Shown here one piece after another: positions 8,134 to 18,261 of a stretch of 64,000 bases of DNA. Numbering within the stretch: the first letter of the stretch is position 1; each line of letters starts with the position of its first letter. The translations under genes and the position numbers were made by a program. Source of the DNA: Porphyromonadaceae bacterium UBA7203 (GTDB lineage Bacteria > Bacteroidota > Bacteroidia > Bacteroidales > Muribaculaceae); contig DKUN01000012.1 in NCBI GenBank assembly GCA_002490725.1, forward strand, positions 1 through 64,000, in the 5' to 3' direction. The notes under the pieces were generated by a model, which was given only the letters and a program-made list of their open reading frames with translations, was not told the DNA's origin and made no database searches.

Positions 8134-9501
8134 TCAGAACGAAATGACCGAGTTCGACGAATCGTCGCCGACCGAGGCGGAGCTGCCTGACGCAGACGGC
8201 TTGGCATGGTGAGCCTGAGCTTCGGCCTTGTCGGACGAGGTGTCGACAATGGCGGCCTTCTCCTCCTTCGAACGCGAATAGGCGGGCGAGTTCTCGAGGC
8301 GTTCAATGATATTGTCGTTATCAAGCTGGTCGGGAGTCAGCACCACGTAGAGGTTGCGGGCCTTTGCGGTGGTGAACTTGGCAGCGAAGTCGTCGCCATA
8401 CTGCCGGCGAATCATCTCGATGTCTGACTGCGGCTTGATGGGCGCGTCGGCAGCCTCATGCTTCTCGGCAGCAGGCCGCGCCTTGCGCTCCGGCACGAGA
8501 ATGTCGGCGTCGAAACCGCTGGCCAGAATGGTCAGCTTGATTTTGTCGCCGAGCGTGTCGTCGTAGGCAACACCGTGAATCACCTCGACATCTTCGATCG
8601 ACGTCACAAAGTCAGTAAAGGCCGTCATCTCGCCGATGCCGAACGGCTTCTCGCTCTTGCGCGAAATGTAGAGGTTAAACAGCAGTCGTTTCGAGCCGAG
8701 AATATTGCTGTTGCCGAGCAGCGGCGACTGCAGCGCGCTGTCAATAGCCTGCTTGACGCGGTCGGGGCCCTCGCCGTAACCACAGCTGATAATGGCCGAG
8801 CCGCCGTTGCGAAGTGTTGTGTCAACGTCGTTGAAGTCAATGTTCACACGGGTATCCGACGTGGTTATCAGTTCCGAAATCGAACGGGCGGCGGTTGCCA
8901 GCGTGTCGTCGGCCTTGGCAAAGGCCGAATCGAAGTCAAGCTCGGGATATATGTCAATGAGGCGCTGGTTATTGATGAGCAGCAGAGCGTCGACATACTT
9001 GCGCACTTCATTTGCGCCCTCGAGCGCCTTTGTAATTTTTTTCACACCCTCGAAAAAGAAGGGTATGGTAACGATGCCGACCGTAAGAACGCCATGCTCG
9101 CGGGCTACGCGGGCCACTACGGGAGCGGCGCCGGTGCCGGTGCCGCCGCCCATGCCGGCGGTGATAAACACCATTTTGGTGCGCTCGTCGAAAATCGCGT
9201 TGATCGACTCGATGCTCTCCTCTGCAGCCAAGCGGGCCACTTCGGGCTTGTCGCCGGCACCGAGGCCGGTATGACCGAGCAACACGCGGTCAGGCACGGG
9301 CGAAGCGTCGAGCGCCTGCTTGTCAGTGTTGGTGACAACGTATTTCACATCCTTGACGCCGAGCTTGTACATATAGCCAACGGCATTGCCGCCGCCACCG
9401 CCCACGCCAATCACCTTGATGATGCTGTCACGGTTGGGATTAAGAGGTTCGGGAGCCACGAAGTCCATGTCGCAGCAAATATCATCTACATTCATAATCA
9501 T
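8134..9501 (-). CDS. ftsZ: Cell division protein FtsZ
   Basis: A 455-residue tubulin-like GTPase that forms the cytokinetic ring. The glycine-rich nucleotide loop GVGGGGGNA is at 32-40 and the tubulin signature GGGTGTG at 118-124. The T7 catalytic loop region NVDFNDV-like (NIDFNDVDT) is present. The C-terminal ~120 residues after the GTPase body form a charged, low-complexity linker that ends in a short hydrophobic peptide. It is the last gene of the dcw operon, 28 nt after ftsA, and is followed by a hairpin terminator. An alternative start two codons downstream is possible. Confidence 0.98.
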   Translation of the reverse strand: MIMNVDDICCDMDFVAPEPLNPNRDSIIKVIGVGGGGGNAVGYMYKLGVKDVKYVVTNTDKQALDASPVPDRVLLGHTGLGAGDKPEVARLAAEESIESINAIFDERTKMVFITAGMGGGTGTGAAPVVARVAREHGVLTVGIVTIPFFFEGVKKITKALEGANEVRKYVDALLLINNQRLIDIYPELDFDSAFAKADDTLATAARSISELITTSDTRVNIDFNDVDTTLRNGGSAIISCGYGEGPDRVKQAIDSALQSPLLGNSNILGSKRLLFNLYISRKSEKPFGIGEMTAFTDFVTSIEDVEVIHGVAYDDTLGDKIKLTILASGFDADILVPERKARPAAEKHEAADAPIKPQSDIEMIRRQYGDDFAAKFTTAKARNLYVVLTPDQLDNDNIIERLENSPAYSRSKEEKAAIVDTSSDKAEAQAHHAKPSASGSSASVGDDSSNSVISF

Positions 9502-9529
9502 GTGTCAGTTAAAGTGTGAGAGGGGGGAG

Positions 9530-10864
9530 TTAATCATCGTCGAACGCGTCGAGCTGCTCGGGTTTGCCAAGACCGAGAAAACCTTTGCGCAGGCGCGCAA
9601 TGAGGCCTTCTTTCTTCTCGGGTTCATCGATTTCGCCATAGTCGTCGAGCTGAGGGTCATCGACAGCGGGTTTGCGGGAATCAGCAGGCTCGTCGTCTAC
9701 CACAGCCTCAGGTTCGGGCTCGACAGTGCACTCGCGGGGCGACTCAAGCAGCGCCAAGTGGCGCAACACGGAAATCACGTCGAGATCCTCGGTAGTGGAG
9801 ATTTTGGAACCGCTCATGCGCACCGAAGCGGGCAGAGTGCCGCGACGCACGCTGAGACCTACGTTCTGGGCCAGGCTCTCGGCAAAACCCTTGAGCATCG
9901 AGCCGCCGCCGACCACCACTATGCCGCCGCGGAGATCGCCCACTGTCAGATGGGCATATTCAATCTGCGCGCCGATGTTGGCAACGATTTCCGACGCACG
10001 GGCCACGACAATGGTGTTAATCTTCGACGTGTCGATTTCGTCGGGCGTTTCGGAGCGGTGCGTCTCGTCGGGATGGGCGTCGCCGATTGTGCGCTTGATT
10101 TCGTCGGCGCGCTCCTCGAGGGCCGAAACATTCATCAGGTCGAGGGTAATGTGGCGTGAGCCGAGCGGAATCGTGGCCAGATAAACGAGCACGCCGCCCT
10201 TGTAGATTGCCACAGTGGTCGTTTCGGCACCGCAGTCAACCAGCATCGTGCCGAGCCGTTTTTCATCGCCTGTGAGCACGAGGTCGGCCAGCGCCATCGG
10301 ACGCACCACGTAGCCGTTGATCGGAAGGTCGAGTTTTTCGTTGACCGACAGCTGCAGATTGCGCAGAATCTGGCTGCGGCAGGTTACGAGATTGACCCTT
10401 GCACCGAGTTTCGACGCCAGCAGGCCCACAGGGTCGGCGCCCTGGCTCTTGCCGTTAATCAGGAATTCCTCGGGAACGACATCGAGAAGTTCGGCATCGG
10501 GGTCGGTCACCCGGGCGCGGCGCAGCAGGTCGCCGACCATTTCGGCGGTAACCTCCGTGTCGCCGTCGAACGTAACGCTCAGCTGCTCGGGAGAGGTTTT
10601 CAGCGACCGGCCGCCAACGCCGACATAGACAGCCGACACGCGTGCAGGCTTAATCTGGGCGTTGAGTTTTGTAATTACCTGGTTGAGCTGGTTGGCCACC
10701 TCCTTTATATTATGCACGCAGCCATAGCGGACATTATTCGGGAGCAGATGCTCTTCCTCAATGCCCTTGACTGTCAGAGTGCCGTCGCGGTCGGCCAGAC
10801 CGACGGCGCCCTTGATTTTCGAGCTGCCGATTTCAACGGCAACGATGTAGGGGGTCTTGTTCAT
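9530..10864 (-). CDS. ftsA: Cell division protein FtsA
   Basis: A 444-residue actin-like ATPase that tethers FtsZ filaments to the membrane. It starts with the phosphate-1 strand VAVEIGSSKIK. It has the LVDCGAETTTVAIYKGG phosphate-2 region and the adenosine motif GIVVVGGGSMLKGF. The C-terminus ends in a basic, amphipathic stretch (KEGLIARLRKGFLGLG) typical of the membrane-targeting helix. The gene is placed between ftsQ (3 nt gap) and ftsZ (28 nt gap). Confidence 0.97.
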   Translation of the reverse strand: MNKTPYIVAVEIGSSKIKGAVGLADRDGTLTVKGIEEEHLLPNNVRYGCVHNIKEVANQLNQVITKLNAQIKPARVSAVYVGVGGRSLKTSPEQLSVTFDGDTEVTAEMVGDLLRRARVTDPDAELLDVVPEEFLINGKSQGADPVGLLASKLGARVNLVTCRSQILRNLQLSVNEKLDLPINGYVVRPMALADLVLTGDEKRLGTMLVDCGAETTTVAIYKGGVLVYLATIPLGSRHITLDLMNVSALEERADEIKRTIGDAHPDETHRSETPDEIDTSKINTIVVARASEIVANIGAQIEYAHLTVGDLRGGIVVVGGGSMLKGFAESLAQNVGLSVRRGTLPASVRMSGSKISTTEDLDVISVLRHLALLESPRECTVEPEPEAVVDDEPADSRKPAVDDPQLDDYGEIDEPEKKEGLIARLRKGFLGLGKPEQLDAFDDD

Positions 10865-10867
10865 GTC

Positions 10868-11737
10868 TTATATCGGTGTTTTTTGTTTTTCATCGGAAGG
10901 AACGGCGCCGGGGGCCTGCACGGTGGCAAGGTCGTCGCCCTCGTTTTCGAGTTCGTCAATAACCTTTACCGAAAGGTCGGGCAACTTGCCGTGGCGACGC
11001 GTGGCCACAATCTGACGGTCCCACTTAAGCGAAATGGTGTCGTAGTGTTCCCATCCCTTGGCGGGCATCACTTCTGCATAGAAGCGCTTCAGGCGCACGA
11101 ACTTACCGGCCACGTCGCTGACATCGCCGAGATTTATGACGTGGCCGCGAATGGCGGGCACAAGAATGATGTTGCAGCTGTCGTTGGCGGTAATCATGGT
11201 GACCAGACGGCTGTCGTCGTCATTCTTGTTCAGATAATCGAGCAGCGGCAGGAGTTTTTCAGCAGGATAACTGCCCGTAATCTGCGGAACGTCGAGATGA
11301 TAGCGCGCCGTTGCGCGGATACGCTTGCCTTCGCGGTTAACGTAGTAGCTGCGGCCATTCGGCGGCCATACGCGCGCCACCGGCTCCATAGGCACCACAC
11401 GCACTCTCAGCCGGTTGTTGTTCAAGCGCATAACCTCCGACGTCTCAATCTTGTCGAGCCCGTCAAGATAGCGCTTGAGCGAGTCGAGGTCGATTTCGCT
11501 GAGTTTGCGCGACGTCAGGTCGCCGAGCATCGGGGCAATCTCGGCCGTCAGCTCGCCCGGGGTTACAAACCCGGTGTGACGGCGGTCGTCGACGGCGACC
11601 ACATCGCCCTCCAGCCCCGCACAGAGCTCGTTGTCGGCCTTGAAGCCGGGCCACAGACACACCACCAGCACATAAAGCGCCAGCAACACACAGCCGAAGG
11701 CCATGATCAGGTTGCGTATCTGAGGTGTTATCTGCAT
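10868..11737 (-). CDS. ftsQ: Cell division protein FtsQ/DivIB
   Basis: A 289-residue single-pass membrane protein of the divisome. A transmembrane helix is at about residues 9-31 (LIMAFGCVLLALYVLVVCLW). A POTRA-like region follows (LTSRKLSEIDLDSLKRYL). The extracytoplasmic beta domain has the family pattern RVRVVPMEPVARVWPPNG and YYVNREGK. Sequence conservation in FtsQ is low, so gene order (murC-ftsQ-ftsA) carries much of the assignment. It overlaps the end of murC by 10 nt. Confidence 0.92.
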   Translation of the reverse strand: MQITPQIRNLIMAFGCVLLALYVLVVCLWPGFKADNELCAGLEGDVVAVDDRRHTGFVTPGELTAEIAPMLGDLTSRKLSEIDLDSLKRYLDGLDKIETSEVMRLNNNRLRVRVVPMEPVARVWPPNGRSYYVNREGKRIRATARYHLDVPQITGSYPAEKLLPLLDYLNKNDDDSRLVTMITANDSCNIILVPAIRGHVINLGDVSDVAGKFVRLKRFYAEVMPAKGWEHYDTISLKWDRQIVATRRHGKLPDLSVKVIDELENEGDDLATVQAPGAVPSDEKQKTPI

Positions 11738-13101
11738 GCTTCGACTATTTCGGGTAAAAGAAGGTTAATGTCGCCGGCGCCTACGGTGAGCAGCACGTCG
11801 AATCGGCTATCCTTGACGGCACTGACAAGATCAGCCTTCTCGACAATGCATTTCTCGGCACAGGTGACGTCTTTGAGAATCAGTTCGGAAGTCACACCCT
11901 CGATCGGCTGCTCGCGGGCCGGATAGACAGGCAGCAGCATGACTGAGTCGGCCTGACTCAGCGCCGACGCGAAGTCGGGAGCGAAGTCGCGGGTGCGGCT
12001 GAACAGGTGGGGCTGAAATGCCACAACCATGCGCTTTCCGGGAAAGAGGCGGCGCACGGAGCGGAGCGATGCACGGAGTTCGTCGGGATGGTGGGCATAG
12101 TCGTCAATAATGGCACGGCCGGGCTCGCGCAGCCAGAATTCGAAGCGGCGCTTGGCGCCGAGAAAGCTCTTCATGGCCTCGCGGTAATGGCGCGGCTCAA
12201 CGGCCTTGTTGCCGGTAAGCCACACGCCGCCACATGCCGCAATGGCATTGTCAACGTTGACCTCCAGGGGCACTCCGAGTTCTATGCCCTCGATAACCTC
12301 GCCAGGAGTCACCAGGTCGAACGTTATGGTGCCGTCGGCCATGCGCAGGTTGGCGGCATGAAAGTCACCGCTGCCGACGCCATAAGTGTAGACTCTGACG
12401 TCGTCGCACGGACGGGGATGCAGCTTCAGCCCCTCGTGAACCAGCAGGGCACCTCCCGGCTGAATGAGTTCGGTAAAGCGGGCAAAACTTTCAAGGTAGG
12501 CCTCTTCGGTGCCATAGATGTCGAGATGGTCGGGATCGGTCGACGTAATCACGGCAATCGAGGGCGAAAGCTGATGAAACGAACGGTCATACTCGTCGGC
12601 TTCAATAACGGCATAGGGGCTGTTGGCGTCGAGCAGACAGTTGGTGTTATAGTTGCGGAGCACACCGCCCAGAAACGCATTGCACCCCACCCCGCTGAGT
12701 GTCAGCAGATGCGCGGCCATCGAACTGGTAGTAGTCTTGCCATGGGTGCCGGCGAAGCACAGCGCCTTTTCCGAACGTGTAACGCGGCCAAGCACCGCGG
12801 CGCGCTTCACCACTTCGAAACCGTTATCGCGAAACCACTGCATCCCCCGATGGTCGGCCGGAATAGCGGGAGTGTAGACTACGAGTGTGGCCGCGGGGTC
12901 GCGAAACGCGGCCGGAATCAGTTCGGGGTCGTCGCTGAAAGCGATTTCCACCCCTTCGCCGGCCAGAGCGTCGGTCAGTTCGGAGCGTGTGCGGTCATAG
13001 CCGGCAACCTTACATCCACGCGCAAGGAAGTAACGCTCAAGCGCAGCCATGCCAATACCGCCCGCACCTACAAAATATATGTTGTTTTTCTCTTTGCTCA
13101 T
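11728..13101 (-). CDS. murC: UDP-N-acetylmuramate-L-alanine ligase
   Basis: A 457-residue ATP-dependent ligase that adds L-Ala to UDP-MurNAc, the first step of the stem peptide. It starts with the UDP-binding glycine loop FVGAGGIGMAAL. The Mur-ligase P-loop is FAGTHGKTTTSSM, the central domain contains IEADEYDRSFHQL, and the C-terminal domain contains DDYAHHPDELRASL, the MurC signature. It overlaps murG by 4 nt upstream and ftsQ by 10 nt downstream. Confidence 0.97.
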   Translation of the reverse strand: MSKEKNNIYFVGAGGIGMAALERYFLARGCKVAGYDRTRSELTDALAGEGVEIAFSDDPELIPAAFRDPAATLVVYTPAIPADHRGMQWFRDNGFEVVKRAAVLGRVTRSEKALCFAGTHGKTTTSSMAAHLLTLSGVGCNAFLGGVLRNYNTNCLLDANSPYAVIEADEYDRSFHQLSPSIAVITSTDPDHLDIYGTEEAYLESFARFTELIQPGGALLVHEGLKLHPRPCDDVRVYTYGVGSGDFHAANLRMADGTITFDLVTPGEVIEGIELGVPLEVNVDNAIAACGGVWLTGNKAVEPRHYREAMKSFLGAKRRFEFWLREPGRAIIDDYAHHPDELRASLRSVRRLFPGKRMVVAFQPHLFSRTRDFAPDFASALSQADSVMLLPVYPAREQPIEGVTSELILKDVTCAEKCIVEKADLVSAVKDSRFDVLLTVGAGDINLLLPEIVEACR

Positions 13102-14192
13102 CGTGATTCTGAACAGATTTCGATTATTTTATCAACTATCTTCTCGTCGGCATTACTCAAGGCCATGGCGGCTGCATTGCGGCTCAGGCGCTCGCGTCGC
13201 GACGCATCGCCGAGCAAAGCGCACACTGCAGAGCCAAGCTCGCGGCGGGCATCGGCATCAAGAATCATCTCGGCCGCGTTCTCGCTTACAAGAGCCTCGG
13301 CATTTTTGCGCTGATGATCTTCGGCCACATTGGGACTCGGCACGAGAATCGCAGCCTTGCCGAGCAGCTGAATCTCGGAAATAGTGCCTGCACCCGCACG
13401 TGATACCACCAGGTCGGCTGCACGATAGGCCACGGCCATATCGGCGATAAACGCCGAAGACCTGACTCCGTCGTAGCCGGCCGACACGGGAGCGAACTCG
13501 TCGGCATAAAGTTTGCCGGTCTGCCACATCAACTGTGCGCCGGTTGCAGCAATCGAGGGGAGCGCCGCGGCCATGGCCTCGTTGATTGTGCGTGCGCCGA
13601 GCGACCCTCCAACGGCAAGTACCAGCAGCCTGTCAGGGTCAAATCCGAGGCTCTGCTTGGCCTGAGCCTGAGTCAGCGGGCATTCGGTCAGATCGGCACG
13701 CACCGGGTTGCCGGTCAGCACGATGCTTCCGGCCGGAAAGAAGCGCTCCATGCCGGCATATGCGCAGCAGATTGCATCAGCCTTCCGGGCCAGGAGCTTA
13801 TTGGTCACACCGGCATATGAGTTCTGCTCCTGAATCAGGGTAGGCACCCCGGCTTTCTGAGCAGCCTTGAGGGTCGGACCCGAGGCATAGCCACCCACTC
13901 CGACAGCACAGTCGGGCGCAAAATCCCTGACCGTGCGGCGGGCAATGCGCATCGACTTCCAGAGCTTCCACAGCACCGGAATGTTGCGCCATAGTTTCCT
14001 GCGGTCAAATCCGGCCACAGGCAACCCTATTATCTTATAACCGGCTGCGGGCACGCGCTCCATTTCCATGCGCCCCTCGGCCCCGACGTAAAGAATCTCA
14101 CAGTCGGGCATCCTGCGCTTCAATGCGTTGGCAATCGATAAGGCGGGAAAAATGTGGCCGCCGGTGCCTCCTCCGGATATCAGTATTCTCAT
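13098..14192 (-). CDS. murG: UDP-GlcNAc:lipid I N-acetylglucosaminyltransferase
   Basis: A 364-residue GT28 enzyme that converts lipid I to lipid II on the inner face of the cytoplasmic membrane. It has the N-terminal G-loop ISGGGTGGHIFPAL, the second G-loop VGVGGYASGP, and the C-terminal UDP-GlcNAc motifs VGGSLGARTINEA and VSRAGAGTISE. It lies 49 nt after ftsW and shares an ATGA overlap with murC. Confidence 0.97.
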   Translation of the reverse strand: MRILISGGGTGGHIFPALSIANALKRRMPDCEILYVGAEGRMEMERVPAAGYKIIGLPVAGFDRRKLWRNIPVLWKLWKSMRIARRTVRDFAPDCAVGVGGYASGPTLKAAQKAGVPTLIQEQNSYAGVTNKLLARKADAICCAYAGMERFFPAGSIVLTGNPVRADLTECPLTQAQAKQSLGFDPDRLLVLAVGGSLGARTINEAMAAALPSIAATGAQLMWQTGKLYADEFAPVSAGYDGVRSSAFIADMAVAYRAADLVVSRAGAGTISEIQLLGKAAILVPSPNVAEDHQRKNAEALVSENAAEMILDADARRELGSAVCALLGDASRRERLSRNAAAMALSNADEKIVDKIIEICSESR

Positions 14193-14241
14193 TGTTGATT
14201 CTGCTTATATGAAACTAATTCGGATAACTGCCCTGCGCCCG

Positions 14242-15618
14242 TCAGGCCTGCGACGGGTTCTGGGCCTGCAATGACTCGGGCAATGAATTGCGGTCAGACT
14301 CAAGTTCGGCGCGGGTCGCTTCGTTGCCGCGAGCGGCAAAGCGACTTACGCTGAGCATGATGCCGAACGCCATCGACGTTACTAAAATCGACGTGCCCCC
14401 TTTTGAGAAGAGCGGCAACGGCTGGCCGGAAACCGGTCCCGCGCCTGAAACGATGGCCATATGACACAGCGCCTGCAGAGCAATCAGCAGCGCACACCCC
14501 GTTACAAGGAACGCCGGATACATCTGGTTGCACTTATACGCTATGAAGTATGCGCGCGCGAGCAACCACAGATACAGTATCATTATAAACATGCCGCCCA
14601 GAAAACCTATATCCTCAACTATAATGGCGAATATGAAGTCGCTGAACGCCAGCGGCAAGCGCGACGTCTCGCGCGAGTTGCCGGGCCACACGCCGGTCCA
14701 GCCGCCGTTGGCCTGCGCCATATAGGAGCGCATCTCCTGCAGATTCTTGGCCGTGAGCGGGCGCTCGTAGCGCGGGGTAGTGTCGGCAAATGCCTTGATG
14801 CGGTTTTTCCAGGTGTTGTCGCGCAGACGGCTCGTGGCATTGGCCGACGTCGAGCCGGCGGCCTCAGGCACATGAAACTTATTGCCGCGCGGATCAACCA
14901 GCTCAAACACTTCCTTCTCGGCAGGCTCGTCGGAAGCGAGAAACATTTTCACGCCTAACGCCACGACGGCAAACACGAGAAACACACCCATAATCATCCA
15001 GAACTTTTGCATCTCGAGCGAGCCGAGCAGCAGCATCGACACACAAAGCGCCATCAGAATCAGTGTGTTGGTCAGGCCCTGCGAGAATAGCAATGCTGAA
15101 AACATGAGCACGAGCCCCGCCGCCCACTTCAGGCCGCGGTTGCGCACCGCCTCATCCTTTTTGAGCTGGGTTGTGCCGAGCACGTAGGCCAGGGTCAGCA
15201 CAGCAGATATTTTTATGAACTCCGCAGGCTGCAAACTAAAGAACGGCAACGCTATGGCTCGCTTTGCGCCATTGACGACCTCGCCGAAAAACATGACGTA
15301 AATCATGGCCAGGACGCTCACAATCGTTACCAGATGGCCCACTTTGATAAACTTCGTGTAGTGGATGCGCGAAATAATCCGTATTATCCAGTAGCCGATA
15401 AAGAGAAACAGCACATGGCGGGCCAGAGGCCCGTAGAGCCCCTGCTTTGAAATTTCGAACGACGAGGCGCTATACAGCTCGATGACGGATATCGCCACCA
15501 ACCAGTAATAAACACCCCAGATATGGGTGTCGGTCGGATTGACAACGGCAGCCTCGGGCGGAGTCACAGTTGCGCCTCCACCCCGGGGTTCCGACGGATT
15601 ATTTGCGCGAAAAGCCAT
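14242..15618 (-). CDS. ftsW: Lipid II polymerase/divisome SEDS protein FtsW
   Basis: A 458-residue polytopic SEDS glycosyltransferase that works with FtsI to make septal peptidoglycan. About ten hydrophobic helices are visible. The signature regions are LQPAEFIKISAVL and, near the end, LPLFSKGGTSILVTSMAFG. A long loop of roughly 90 residues (about 230-320) lies between helices 7 and 8, as in other SEDS proteins. The position between murD and murG favours FtsW over RodA. The start codon overlaps the murD stop (TAATG). Confidence 0.95.
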   Translation of the reverse strand: MAFRANNPSEPRGGGATVTPPEAAVVNPTDTHIWGVYYWLVAISVIELYSASSFEISKQGLYGPLARHVLFLFIGYWIIRIISRIHYTKFIKVGHLVTIVSVLAMIYVMFFGEVVNGAKRAIALPFFSLQPAEFIKISAVLTLAYVLGTTQLKKDEAVRNRGLKWAAGLVLMFSALLFSQGLTNTLILMALCVSMLLLGSLEMQKFWMIMGVFLVFAVVALGVKMFLASDEPAEKEVFELVDPRGNKFHVPEAAGSTSANATSRLRDNTWKNRIKAFADTTPRYERPLTAKNLQEMRSYMAQANGGWTGVWPGNSRETSRLPLAFSDFIFAIIVEDIGFLGGMFIMILYLWLLARAYFIAYKCNQMYPAFLVTGCALLIALQALCHMAIVSGAGPVSGQPLPLFSKGGTSILVTSMAFGIMLSVSRFAARGNEATRAELESDRNSLPESLQAQNPSQA

Positions 15619-16967
15619 TAGCGGGAAAGAGATTTGACGGCATCCTTGAACAGGTCGCCGCGATTAACATATGAGGTAAACAGGTCGAACGACGCGCAGC
15701 AGGGGCTGAGCAACACGGTGTCGCCCTCGGCCGACAGGCGCCGGCATTCGGCAACAGCCGCGTCGAGCGAGTCGGTGCTGACAATTTCGGGCACATGGCC
15801 CGTAAAGAAGTCAATAATCTTTTCGTTGTGGAGACCCATTGCCACGATAGCCTTGACCTTGCGCTCTACCAGCGGCAAAATCTCGGAGTAGTCGTTACCC
15901 TTGTCCTTGCCGCCGAGAATCAACACGGTGGTGCGTCCGGCGGGCATGCTTTCGAGGGCATACCACGTCGAATTGACGTTGGTAGCCTTTGAGTCGTTGA
16001 CCCAGCGAACACCGTCGACCGTGGCGACGTATTCAAGGCGATGGGGCACACCCTCGAAGTCGCAGAGCGCGTGGCGGATATCCTCGTTGCGAATGTCGAG
16101 CAGCTGCGCGCTGATGCCGGCGGCCATCGAGTTGTAGAGGTTGTGGAGGCCATTGAGCGCGAGGTCGGCGCGAGGCACGGCCAGAGGCTCGTGGCGCGCA
16201 TTGATTACCATGTCGTTTTCGGCATTGACGTAGGCGGCGGTGTTTTCCTCGCACGCAAGGCCGAAGGTCATGCGCGTGGCCTCGGTGTGCAGTTGTTCGA
16301 GCTGACGGGTTATTACTTCGTCGTCCTGCCAGTAAATAAACACGTCGTCGGGCGTCATGTTGCGGATAATGCGGAACTTGGCATTGACATAGTTCTGCAT
16401 TTCGAAGTCATAGCGGTCAAGGTGGTCGGGCGTTATGTTGAGCAGCACGGCTATGTTGGCCTTGAAGTCATACATATTTTCAAGCTGAAACGATGACAGC
16501 TCCACGACGTAGACATCGTGAGGCTCGCGCGCCACCTGCCAGGCAAGGCTGCGGCCTACATTGCCGGCGGGCGAGGCGTCGACGCCGCCCGACGTCAGCA
16601 CGTGGGTAATCAGCGTAGTGGTAGTGGTCTTGCCGTTCGAACCGGTGATACACACCATTTTCGCGTCGGTATAGCGTCCGGCAAACTCGATTTCGGAGAT
16701 GACCGGAATGCCATTGGCCACAAGTTTCTCGACCAGAGGGGCCGTCGGGGGGATTCCCGGACTCTTTATGACCTCGTCGGCATTGAGAATCAACGCCTCG
16801 GTGTGGCCGCCCTGCTCGAAGGGTATGTTTTCCGCACGGAGAATGTCGGCATAGTGCCGGGCGAGCGTGCCGCTGTCGCTGAGAAACACGTCCATGCCCT
16901 TATCTTTGCCGAGAATTGCGGCTCCGACGCCGCTCTCACCTCCGCCGAGAATTACTAACCTTTTCAT
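15618..16967 (-). CDS. murD: UDP-MurNAc-L-alanine-D-glutamate ligase
   Basis: A 449-residue Mur ligase that adds D-Glu. It starts MKRLVILGGGESGVGAA (UDP-binding loop). The P-loop is CITGSNGKTTTTTL, the central motif is VELSSFQLE, and NDSKATNVNSTWYAL marks the MurD C-terminal domain. It sits 14 nt downstream of mraY and overlaps ftsW by one base. Confidence 0.97.
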   Translation of the reverse strand: MKRLVILGGGESGVGAAILGKDKGMDVFLSDSGTLARHYADILRAENIPFEQGGHTEALILNADEVIKSPGIPPTAPLVEKLVANGIPVISEIEFAGRYTDAKMVCITGSNGKTTTTTLITHVLTSGGVDASPAGNVGRSLAWQVAREPHDVYVVELSSFQLENMYDFKANIAVLLNITPDHLDRYDFEMQNYVNAKFRIIRNMTPDDVFIYWQDDEVITRQLEQLHTEATRMTFGLACEENTAAYVNAENDMVINARHEPLAVPRADLALNGLHNLYNSMAAGISAQLLDIRNEDIRHALCDFEGVPHRLEYVATVDGVRWVNDSKATNVNSTWYALESMPAGRTTVLILGGKDKGNDYSEILPLVERKVKAIVAMGLHNEKIIDFFTGHVPEIVSTDSLDAAVAECRRLSAEGDTVLLSPCCASFDLFTSYVNRGDLFKDAVKSLSR

Positions 16968-16981
16968 ATATTATAAACGAT

Positions 16982-18253
16982 TTATCTAATCTTAAGAGTT
17001 ACGAATGTAAGCGCAGCAAGCAGAATCGACACAATCCAGAAACGGATGGTAATCTTTGATTCATGAATGCCGTTGACGGGTTTGTTCCAGATGACGTTGG
17101 CCCCGGCAATGGCATCTTTTTGAAAATGATGATGCAGCGGCGCCATTTTAAATATGCGCTGACCGACACCATTGTTGCGCTTTTTGGTAAACCGGAACCA
17201 GCCGGTCTGGAGCATCACCGAAATATCCTCGATAAAGAACACGGCGCAAAGCAGCGGAATCAGCAGCTCCTTGCGAATCAGAATCGCAAACACGGCGATG
17301 ATGCCGCCGAGGGTAAGCGACCCCGTGTCGCCCATAAATACCTGGGCAGGGAAGGCGTTATACCACAGAAAGCCTATCAGCGCGCCGATAAACGCCGCCA
17401 TGTAGACCACCAGTTCCTCCGAGCCGGGAATATACATGATGTTGAGATAGGTAGAATATATCAGGTGGCTGCCCAGATAGGCCATGATTATCAGCGCCAC
17501 GCCTATAATGGCGCTGACGCCGGTGGCCAGGCCGTCGATGCCGTCGGTCAGATTGGCGCCATTGCTCGTGGCAGTGACGACAAAAATAACCACGACCACA
17601 AACAGCACCCATCCGAGCGGACGGCCATAATCGCCGGCCCAGCTCGTAAGCCAGCCATAGTCGAGGTTGTTGTTCTTGACAAACGGAATGGTGGTTTGCG
17701 CGGCCTTGACGTCAGGGCCGTCGGCAACGACCTCCTCTATGCGGTCGGGCTCGACCATTTCAGTCAGCGCTGCGGTGTCGCGCATGGTAATATCGGGGCT
17801 GAAGGTCATCATCAGGCCCACGAAAAGGCCGATGCCCGTCTGACCAACAATCTTGTATTTGCCCGACATGCCGTCTTTATTCTTTCGGCGAAACTTCAGA
17901 TAATCGTCGGCGAAACCGAGAGCACCGAGCCATAACGTAGCCACGGCCATAATAATCATATAGACGTTCGAAAGGTCGCCGATGAGCAGCAGAGGCACCA
18001 TGATTGAGACTATGATTATCAGGCCGCCCATGGTCGGAGTGCCCTCCTTTGCGGTCTGGCCCTGAAGGCCGAGATTACGCACAATCTCACCCATCTGCAT
18101 CAGCTGCAGACGGTTGATAATACGGCGGCCGACAATCAGCGCACACAACAGCGCCAACACGAACGCTACCGACGAGCGCACGGTAATGTAGCCGCTCAAT
18201 CGGGCCAATGACTCGCCACCGAGTCCGAGATCGCCGAAAAGATAATAGAGCAT
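16982..18253 (-). CDS. mraY: Phospho-MurNAc-pentapeptide transferase
   Basis: A 423-residue membrane enzyme that makes lipid I from UDP-MurNAc-pentapeptide and undecaprenyl phosphate. The catalytic aspartates lie in FADDYLKFRRKNKDG and in NLTDGIDGLATG. The histidine-rich cytoplasmic loop MAPLHHHFQKDA is present. It is about 60 residues longer than E. coli MraY because of an insert between helices, around residues 165-210, common in Bacteroidota. The gene is 8 nt from murE. Confidence 0.97.
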   Translation of the reverse strand: MLYYLFGDLGLGGESLARLSGYITVRSSVAFVLALLCALIVGRRIINRLQLMQMGEIVRNLGLQGQTAKEGTPTMGGLIIIVSIMVPLLLIGDLSNVYMIIMAVATLWLGALGFADDYLKFRRKNKDGMSGKYKIVGQTGIGLFVGLMMTFSPDITMRDTAALTEMVEPDRIEEVVADGPDVKAAQTTIPFVKNNNLDYGWLTSWAGDYGRPLGWVLFVVVVIFVVTATSNGANLTDGIDGLATGVSAIIGVALIIMAYLGSHLIYSTYLNIMYIPGSEELVVYMAAFIGALIGFLWYNAFPAQVFMGDTGSLTLGGIIAVFAILIRKELLIPLLCAVFFIEDISVMLQTGWFRFTKKRNNGVGQRIFKMAPLHHHFQKDAIAGANVIWNKPVNGIHESKITIRFWIVSILLAALTFVTLKIR

Positions 18254-18261
18254 GGGCAGGT

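Noticed and set aside
12007..13314. A 435-codon plus-strand frame opposite murC and murG
   Set aside because: Antisense shadow of two Mur enzymes whose motifs are unambiguous on the minus strand.
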